A stretch of 64,000 nucleotides of DNA from Solimicrobium sp043758755 (GTDB lineage Bacteria; Pseudomonadota; Gammaproteobacteria; Burkholderiales; Burkholderiaceae_D), in contig JAYVMW010000001.1 in NCBI GenBank assembly GCA_043758755.1, positions 1-64,000 on the forward strand, given 5' to 3'. Below, in pieces: positions 58,367 to 64,000 of this stretch. The notes beneath the pieces are model-generated. The model made no database searches, was not told the DNA's origin, and saw only the letters and a list, made by a program, of their open reading frames with translations. The first letter of the stretch is position 1. Each line of letters starts with the position of its first letter. The position numbers were made by a program, and so were the translations under genes.

Positions 58367-61300
58367 TTAATGAGCGCGCCAACGCAAATCAAGTGTCATT
58401 GGGAAGGCCGGGTTGGGTTGCTCCTTTTGCACCCACATCGGCCCCGGCGTATGTCCGTATGACCAGAATCGCGCAAAACGGCGCGCTTCTGCCGCATTGG
58501 CATTGACCGGGGAACTTTCTTCGCTGCGTCCGCCCGGATGCGCAACATGATAAGTGCAACCGCCGATGGCCCGGCCGCTCCAGGTATCGACCAGATCAAA
58601 GGTCAGAGGGGCATGTACCGGAATGGTTGGGTGCAAAGCAGACCAGGGGCTCCAGGCCCGGAACCGGACACCGGCCACATATTCTCCCGGAATACCGGTC
58701 GGATGCAGGGGCAGCATGCGGCCATTGCAGGCAATCACGTGACGGCTGTCAGTCAGTCCGCGTACCCGCAGTTGCATGCGCTCGACCGATGAATCCACAT
58801 AGCGCGCCGTGCCTCCGGCACTCATTTCTTCTCCCAGTACGTTCCAGGGTTCAATCGCCTGACGCAATTCCATTTCGACGCCTTCATAGACCACCGTACC
58901 AAAGCGCGGAAAGCGGAATTCGATAAATGGATCAAACCAGCGTTCTTCAAACTCGTAACCGGCCGAACGCAGATCTTTCACCACATCGCGGATATCCTGT
59001 GCAACAAAATGCGGCAACATCCATTTATCGTGCAATGCGGTTCCCCAGTTCACCAGGCTGGCCTGATACGGCTGGTGCCAGAAGCGCGCCACCAGAGCGC
59101 GCAGCAACAGCATCTGCAACAGGCTCATGCGTTCATGTGGCGGCATTTCGAAGGCGCGGAACTCCACCAGGCCAAGCCGCCCGGTCGGGCCGTCGGGCGA
59201 ATATAACTTGTCAATCGAAAATTCGGAGCGGTGCGTATTGCCGGTCAGGTCAACCAGTAAATTGCGCAGCAGCCGGTCCACCATCCAGGGCTTTTCGCCA
59301 GGGTGCATGGTTGGCAGGACCTGATCCATCTGCTGGAAGGCGATGGCCAGTTCGTACAGGTTATCGTCGCGTGCCTCATCAACCCGTGGGGCCTGACTGG
59401 TCGGACCGATGAACGTGCCCGAGAACAGATACGACAGCGCCGGATGATTTTGCCAGTAGGTGATCAGGCTTTTGAGGAGATCCGGACGGCGCAGCATCGG
59501 GCTGTCTTCGGCCGTGGCGCCGCCCAGCGTGGCGTGATTGCCGCCGCCGGTTCCGGTATGCCGGCCGTCGAGCATGAATTTTTCCGTGCCAAGCCGGGTC
59601 AGGCGCGCCTCTTCATACAGGGTTGTGATGTTGTAGACCAGTTCATTCCAGCTCGCTGCCGGATGAATGTTGACTTCAATGACACCCGGGTCGGGCGTGA
59701 CGCTGAGCATCTTGATGCGCGGATCGCGCGGTGGCGGATAACCTTCGAGCCAGAGCTTTATATTCAATCTTGACGCAGTATTTTCAACCGCATGTACCAG
59801 CGTGAGGTAGTCTTCGATGCGTTTGAGTGGCGGCATGAACACATGCAGTCGTCCGTTGCGGACCTCAACACACAGCGCGGTGTGGATCACATCCACCGGT
59901 TTCGGTCTGGTTTCCAGCGTTGCCAGACCGGCTTTGGCGGCGCGGGCAGAGATGTGAAGGTGGCGTTTGACAGTCCTGGTCGCCGGAATGGCGGCTCTGG
60001 CGGCAAACGGATCAACATCGAATTCGGGTGATTTTTCTTCCGGCATGACCCACGGCAGCGAATTGAGTGGCAGGCGCAGACCCATTGGGGAATCGCCTTC
60101 CAGCAGATACAGGTGTTCACGGCGAATCGGCCATGCCGAAGTCTGCCACACGGTTCCCAGCGATTCGCCCGGCTGAAAGTCCTGGGCCCGCAGCGGCAGC
60201 ACATAGCCGGCCACTTCACCCAGACCGCGCGCCAACAGCCGCGCCAGCGTGCGCCGGTCCGCCGAATCCTTCAGGTTCGACTTGAGCGGATCGAGATTGG
60301 CCGGCAGTCCCTGTTCGCGCTGCGCATGCAGAATGACATCTTCATAGGCAGGTATGGCGCTTTTGCCCGGCAGATTCAGCATTCGGACCAGCTTATCCAT
60401 AAACCGGCCAGCTTCGGCAACACCGTAGCCGTCATTGTGCTTTTCATTAGAAAACAGGCTGTCATCGAGCCAGATCGGCTGACCGTCGACGCGCCAGAAA
60501 ATATTCAGTGCCCAGCGTGGCAATGGTTCGCCCGGATACCATTTTCCCTGGCCGTAGTGCAGCATGCCGCCGGCGGCAAAATGGTTTTTCAGCCGATGCA
60601 TGAGCTGTCCGGCCAGTTCACGCTTGTTCTCGCCGTGCGCTGCCGTATTCCATTCCGGACCATCCATGTCATCGATCGAAACAAAAGTGGGTTCACCACC
60701 CTGGGTCAGGCGCACATCATTCTTTTTCAGATCGGCATCAACCTGCTGTCCGAGCCGGTCAATTTTCTGCCACTCTTCGTCCGAATAAGGTTTGGTGACG
60801 CGCGGGTCTTCATGAATGCGGGTCACCGTCATGGTATGCAAAAACGTCACTTCGGCTTCATCGGTAAATCCGGTGACGGGCGCTGCTGAGGCCGGCATGG
60901 CCGTGCATGCCAGCGGAATATGGCCTTCACTGGTCAGCATTCCCGAAGTTGGATCCAGTCCGATCCAGCCGGCGCCAGGAATATACACTTCAGTCCAGGC
61001 GTGCAGATCAGTGAAATCCACCTCGGTGCCACTTGGTCCGTCGAGGGACTGCTGATTTGCCTTCAATTGAATCAGATAGCCGGAGACAAAACGTGCGGCC
61101 AGCCCCATTTCGCGCAGAATCTGCACCAGCAACCAGCCGGTGTCGCGACACGAGCCCGATTGCATCTGCAAAGTTTCTTCAGGAGTCTGAACGCCCGGTT
61201 CCAGACGCAGCAGATAAGCGATCTCCTTTTGCAGGCGTTGATTGACCGAGACCAGAAAATCGTTGGTCAGCAATTTTTCGGACAGAATTTCTTTTTCTGC

Positions 61301-61699
61301 CAATGCCACCCATTCCGTGACCAATGGCCCCGCTTCTGCTGTCTTCAGATAAGGACTCAGCTCTGAGCGCAACTGCTCCGGGTAGGCAAACGGAAAATAT
61401 TCAGCATACTTCTCCACAAAAAAATCGAACGGATTGATCACTGTCATGTCTGCGACCAGATCAACCGTAAATTCCAGCACGTTGGTTTTTTCCGGAAATA
61501 CGTAGCGACCTATGTAATTGCCATACGGATCCTGCTGCCAGTTAATGAAGTGTTTGGCGGGATTGACGCTCAGGGAATACGACAGGATTGGCGTGCGCGC
61601 ATGCGGTGCCGGGCGCAGTCGCACTTCATGAGGCGATAAATTAATCAGGCGATCGTAGTGATAACTGGTTATATGGTGTAGCGCGATACGGATGGCCAT
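58367..61699 (-). CDS. Transglutaminase-DUF2126 protein
   Basis: A 1110-aa protein. Residues about 1-290 are a transglutaminase-like domain with an N-terminal beta domain and a complete triad: C184 in GSCRDTGW, His in DLHAWTEVY and Asp in GLDPTSG. The remaining 800 residues are DUF2126, starting at about QGGEPTFVSIDDMDGPEWN (residue 335); it includes a glutamine-synthetase-like amidoligase type of catalytic region by published comparison. It heads the minus-strand operon with the fused ATP-grasp/alpha-E gene and the small transglutaminase. Substrate unknown. Confidence 0.88.
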   Translation of the reverse strand: MAIRIALHHITSYHYDRLINLSPHEVRLRPAPHARTPILSYSLSVNPAKHFINWQQDPYGNYIGRYVFPEKTNVLEFTVDLVADMTVINPFDFFVEKYAEYFPFAYPEQLRSELSPYLKTAEAGPLVTEWVALAEKEILSEKLLTNDFLVSVNQRLQKEIAYLLRLEPGVQTPEETLQMQSGSCRDTGWLLVQILREMGLAARFVSGYLIQLKANQQSLDGPSGTEVDFTDLHAWTEVYIPGAGWIGLDPTSGMLTSEGHIPLACTAMPASAAPVTGFTDEAEVTFLHTMTVTRIHEDPRVTKPYSDEEWQKIDRLGQQVDADLKKNDVRLTQGGEPTFVSIDDMDGPEWNTAAHGENKRELAGQLMHRLKNHFAAGGMLHYGQGKWYPGEPLPRWALNIFWRVDGQPIWLDDSLFSNEKHNDGYGVAEAGRFMDKLVRMLNLPGKSAIPAYEDVILHAQREQGLPANLDPLKSNLKDSADRRTLARLLARGLGEVAGYVLPLRAQDFQPGESLGTVWQTSAWPIRREHLYLLEGDSPMGLRLPLNSLPWVMPEEKSPEFDVDPFAARAAIPATRTVKRHLHISARAAKAGLATLETRPKPVDVIHTALCVEVRNGRLHVFMPPLKRIEDYLTLVHAVENTASRLNIKLWLEGYPPPRDPRIKMLSVTPDPGVIEVNIHPAASWNELVYNITTLYEEARLTRLGTEKFMLDGRHTGTGGGNHATLGGATAEDSPMLRRPDLLKSLITYWQNHPALSYLFSGTFIGPTSQAPRVDEARDDNLYELAIAFQQMDQVLPTMHPGEKPWMVDRLLRNLLVDLTGNTHRSEFSIDKLYSPDGPTGRLGLVEFRAFEMPPHERMSLLQMLLLRALVARFWHQPYQASLVNWGTALHDKWMLPHFVAQDIRDVVKDLRSAGYEFEERWFDPFIEFRFPRFGTVVYEGVEMELRQAIEPWNVLGEEMSAGGTARYVDSSVERMQLRVRGLTDSRHVIACNGRMLPLHPTGIPGEYVAGVRFRAWSPWSALHPTIPVHAPLTFDLVDTWSGRAIGGCTYHVAHPGGRSEESSPVNANAAEARRFARFWSYGHTPGPMWVQKEQPNPAFPMTLDLRWRAH

Positions 61700-61898
61700 G
61701 AAATAGTGCCTTTCAACATTTTGAGCAAAGTGTGCGTGCTGATGCAGCAGATAATTCGACTAAGCAGGATTCATACCCGGCATGAGGTGCGCAAATGATC
61801 AGCAATGCAGAACAGTTTCGTTAGTGTCACCACAGCTCGACCGGTCCCGACGAGCTGGCACGGTTCTTGATAGTGACTAATCAAAAAGGGAGGTAACG
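61700..61898. promoter_or_regulatory. Divergent intergenic region between the two ATP-grasp operons
   Basis: A 199-nt gap with both operon promoters. On the plus strand TGGCACG (61856-61862) is followed after four bases by TTGAT (61867-61871), close to the sigma54 pattern TGGCACG-N4-TTGCA but with A instead of C at the important -12 position. A start about 12 bases on would leave a short leader with GGGAGG (61888-61893) before the ATG. No minus-strand promoter could be fixed. Confidence 0.35.
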
Positions 61899-63311
61899 AT
61901 GTCCGAATTTTTTAATGAAATGTTTGCAAGTCCTTCCGTGGCGCGCGCGCATTATGGCGACTTCGAACGCTGGTTGTCAGAACAGCCAGCGCACCAGGTT
62001 GAACAAAAGCGCTCTGAGGCCGAGCTGATCTTCAGGCGGGTGGGAATTACCTTTGCCGTCACCGGAGACAATGAGGGTAATGAACGGCTGATCCCGTTTG
62101 ATATCATCCCTCGCATCATTTGCGCCGACGAATGGGCACAGCTCAAAGCCGGACTGATACAGCGGGTCACGGCGCTGAATTTGTTTTTGCATGATATTTA
62201 TCACGCTCAGCATATTTTAAAAGCCGGCATCATCCCGCCCGAACAGATTTTCAACAACGAACAATACCGTCCGAAAATGCAGGGTATCGATATCCCCCTG
62301 TCGACCTATGCACACATCGCCGGGGTTGATATCGTGCGCGCCGGGGCCGGTGAATTTTATGTGCTGGAAGATAATTTGCGGGTTCCGTCAGGCGTGTCGT
62401 ACATGCTGGAAAACCGCAAGATGATGATGCGACTTTTTCCGGATCTGTTTGCACGGCACAGAATTGCTCCGGTAGCCCACTACCCCGACATGCTGCTCGA
62501 CACCCTGCGCAGCGCAGCGCCCAATGACATCGACAATCCGACCGTGGTGGTGCTCACGCCGGGCATGTATAACTCGGCCTATTTTGAACATGCCTTCCTG
62601 GCACAGCAAATGGGCGTGCATCTGGTGCAGGGCAGTGATCTGTTCGTGGATAACGATGTGGTTTTCATGCGCACTACGCGCGGAGCTGAACGGGTCGATG
62701 TGATTTACCGGCGGCTTGACGACGATTATCTCGATCCGCTCGAATTCAGGAGCGATTCCACTCTGGGTGTGCCCGGTCTTTTTTCCGCTTACTGCAAGGG
62801 CAACGTGACTCTGGCCAATGCCATCGGCACCGGCGTGGCAGATGACAAGTCCATCTATCCGTATGTGCCCGACATGATCCGGTTCTATCTGTCTGAAGAG
62901 CCGATACTGAACAATGTACCGACCTATCAGTGTCGCAAAAAAGAGGATCTGGCGTATACGCTCGATCATCTTGCCGAACTGGTCGTCAAGGAAGTGCATG
63001 GTGCCGGTGGTTATGGAATGCTGGTCGGACCGGCGTCAAGCAAGGCCGATATTGACAGCTTCCGCCAGCGCATTCTCGCCAAACCGGATGGTTACATTGC
63101 CCAACCTACACTGGCGCTGTCAGCCTGTCCGACTTATGTTGCGCAGGGTATTGCACCACGCCACATTGATTTGCGCCCCTTTGTGTTGTCTGGCAAATCG
63201 GTGTCCATTGCTCCTGGCGGACTGACCCGGGTTGCGTTGAAAGAAGGCTCGCTGGTGGTCAATTCGTCACAGGGCGGCGGAACCAAAGACACCTGGATAT
63301 TGGAGAAATAA
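61899..63311 (+). CDS. Circularly permuted ATP-grasp protein (stand-alone)
   Basis: A 470-aa circularly permuted type 2 ATP-grasp protein, paralogous to the first half of the fused protein on the other strand. Shared motifs are VPSGVSYMLENRKMMMRLFPDLF, VIYRRLDDDYLDPLEF and SSQGGGTKDTWILEK at the C terminus. Such enzymes are predicted to ligate a carboxylate to an amine using ATP. The alpha-E gene follows one base after the stop. Strong GGGAGG ribosome binding site. Confidence 0.93.
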   Translation: MSEFFNEMFASPSVARAHYGDFERWLSEQPAHQVEQKRSEAELIFRRVGITFAVTGDNEGNERLIPFDIIPRIICADEWAQLKAGLIQRVTALNLFLHDIYHAQHILKAGIIPPEQIFNNEQYRPKMQGIDIPLSTYAHIAGVDIVRAGAGEFYVLEDNLRVPSGVSYMLENRKMMMRLFPDLFARHRIAPVAHYPDMLLDTLRSAAPNDIDNPTVVVLTPGMYNSAYFEHAFLAQQMGVHLVQGSDLFVDNDVVFMRTTRGAERVDVIYRRLDDDYLDPLEFRSDSTLGVPGLFSAYCKGNVTLANAIGTGVADDKSIYPYVPDMIRFYLSEEPILNNVPTYQCRKKEDLAYTLDHLAELVVKEVHGAGGYGMLVGPASSKADIDSFRQRILAKPDGYIAQPTLALSACPTYVAQGIAPRHIDLRPFVLSGKSVSIAPGGLTRVALKEGSLVVNSSQGGGTKDTWILEK

Positions 63312-63312
63312 T

Positions 63313-64000
63313 ATGTTGAGCAGCACTGCAGATCATTTATTCTGGATGGCGCGTTACACCGAACGCGCTGAAAACACGGCACGCATGCTGGACGTCAATC
63401 TGGAAAATTCCCTCATGCCGCAAAGTGACAGCGTCATCGAGCAGAGCTGGCTGGCGCAGCTTAAAATCTCCGAGCTGGAGCAGTATTTTTTCAAAAAATA
63501 CGATGCGCCCACTCAGCAAAACGTGATTGATTTTATGGTGGTTGATGCGGACAATCCTTCGTCGATCGCCAGCTGTCTGAGAGCCGCGCGTGAAAATGCG
63601 CGCGCCGTACGCGGCAGCCTGACAACCGAGGTCTGGGAAACTGAAAATTTCACCTGGCTCAATCTGCAGCAGCATCTGAAATCCGGTCTGCACAAATCCA
63701 ATCCCAGCCAATTTTTTGAATGGGTCAAATTCCGCTCACACCTGTCGCGTGGCGTCACGTTTGGAACCATGCTGCAAGACGAATCATTCAATTTTATCCG
63801 GCTCGGCACGTTTCTGGAGCGTGCTGATAATACTGCACGAATACTGGACGTCAAATTTCTGGCTGTGCATGGCGAGAATGGCGCCGGCAACGACAGTCAG
63901 GCCGAATTTTATTATTGGGCTGCTCTGCTGCGCTCAGTATCGGCATTTGAAATTTACCGCAAAGTGTATCGGGATGTGATAACGCCATCGCGCGTGGCTG
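63313..64000 (+). CDS. Alpha-E domain protein (partial, runs off the window)
   Basis: At least 229 residues; the reading frame is open to the window end. It begins MLSSTADHLFWMARYTERAENTARMLDVNL and has the second family motif RLGTFLERADNTARILDVKF at about residues 163-182; both are the helical repeats of alpha-E proteins. In related clusters the next genes are commonly a transglutaminase and sometimes the proteasome-like Anbu peptidase; these would lie beyond position 64000. Confidence 0.9.
   Translation, partial: MLSSTADHLFWMARYTERAENTARMLDVNLENSLMPQSDSVIEQSWLAQLKISELEQYFFKKYDAPTQQNVIDFMVVDADNPSSIASCLRAARENARAVRGSLTTEVWETENFTWLNLQQHLKSGLHKSNPSQFFEWVKFRSHLSRGVTFGTMLQDESFNFIRLGTFLERADNTARILDVKFLAVHGENGAGNDSQAEFYYWAALLRSVSAFEIYRKVYRDVITPSRVA

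Overview
The window looks like a chromosomal segment of a betaproteobacterium, most likely Burkholderiales (Oxalobacteraceae-like; genus not determined). The evidence is the gene order rplK-rplA-rplJ-rplL-rpoB-rpoC with a 1368-residue beta and a 1410-residue beta-prime subunit, the gatCBA locus lying divergently next to mreBCD-mrdA-mrdB-rlpA, and moderate GC with ATGA/GTGA-coupled operons. I see no rRNA, tRNA, CRISPR array, prophage or insertion sequence.

Layout. 1-11251: ribosomal protein and RNA polymerase operon, with a structured L10 leader (1161-1431), an attenuator-like hairpin before rpoB, a hairpin-bearing 234-nt rpoB-rpoC spacer and a strong terminator after rpoC. 11360-15000: an M13 metallopeptidase, a pentapeptide-repeat orphan and an orphan lipoprotein. 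15071-23900: a light/oxidative-stress and membrane-lipid cluster. A TetR regulator and a photolyase (overlapping, minus strand) diverge from an eight-gene plus-strand operon in which every neighbouring pair overlaps: FAD oxidoreductase, DUF1365, CFA-type methyltransferase, chalcone-isomerase-like protein, MFS transporter, DUF3833 lipoprotein, SDR and NTF2-like protein. 24111-27523: a KaiC homologue with internal deletions, a dienoyl-CoA isomerase-like crotonase, a Tat-exported MsrB-fold protein without its catalytic Cys, and an intact free-methionine-(R)-sulfoxide reductase. 27820-38475: Kup potassium transporter, alpha/beta hydrolase, UbiX, GrxD, Tex, a zinc-ribbon membrane protein, a sulfotransferase, a ParD-like/RelE toxin-antitoxin pair and a CurA-type reductase.

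38477-51208: gatB-gatA-gatC (minus), then the rod-shape operon mreB-mreC-mreD-mrdA-mrdB-rlpA (plus) with a REP-like palindromic element between mreB and mreC, a GNAT acetyltransferase and a CPA2 antiporter. 51224-54773: RsmI, a RES/Xre toxin-antitoxin pair with a repeated operator-like motif, and four small proteins. 54797-64000: two divergent blocks of one little-studied system. On the minus strand are a transglutaminase-DUF2126 protein, a fused ATP-grasp/alpha-E protein and a stand-alone transglutaminase. On the plus strand are a stand-alone ATP-grasp and a separate alpha-E protein running off the window.

The strongest candidates for little-described biology are the duplicated ATP-grasp/alpha-E/transglutaminase locus, the CFA-like lipid-modification operon under TetR-photolyase control, the in-frame-deleted KaiC, and the MsrB-fold protein lacking its active-site cysteine beside an intact fRMsr.
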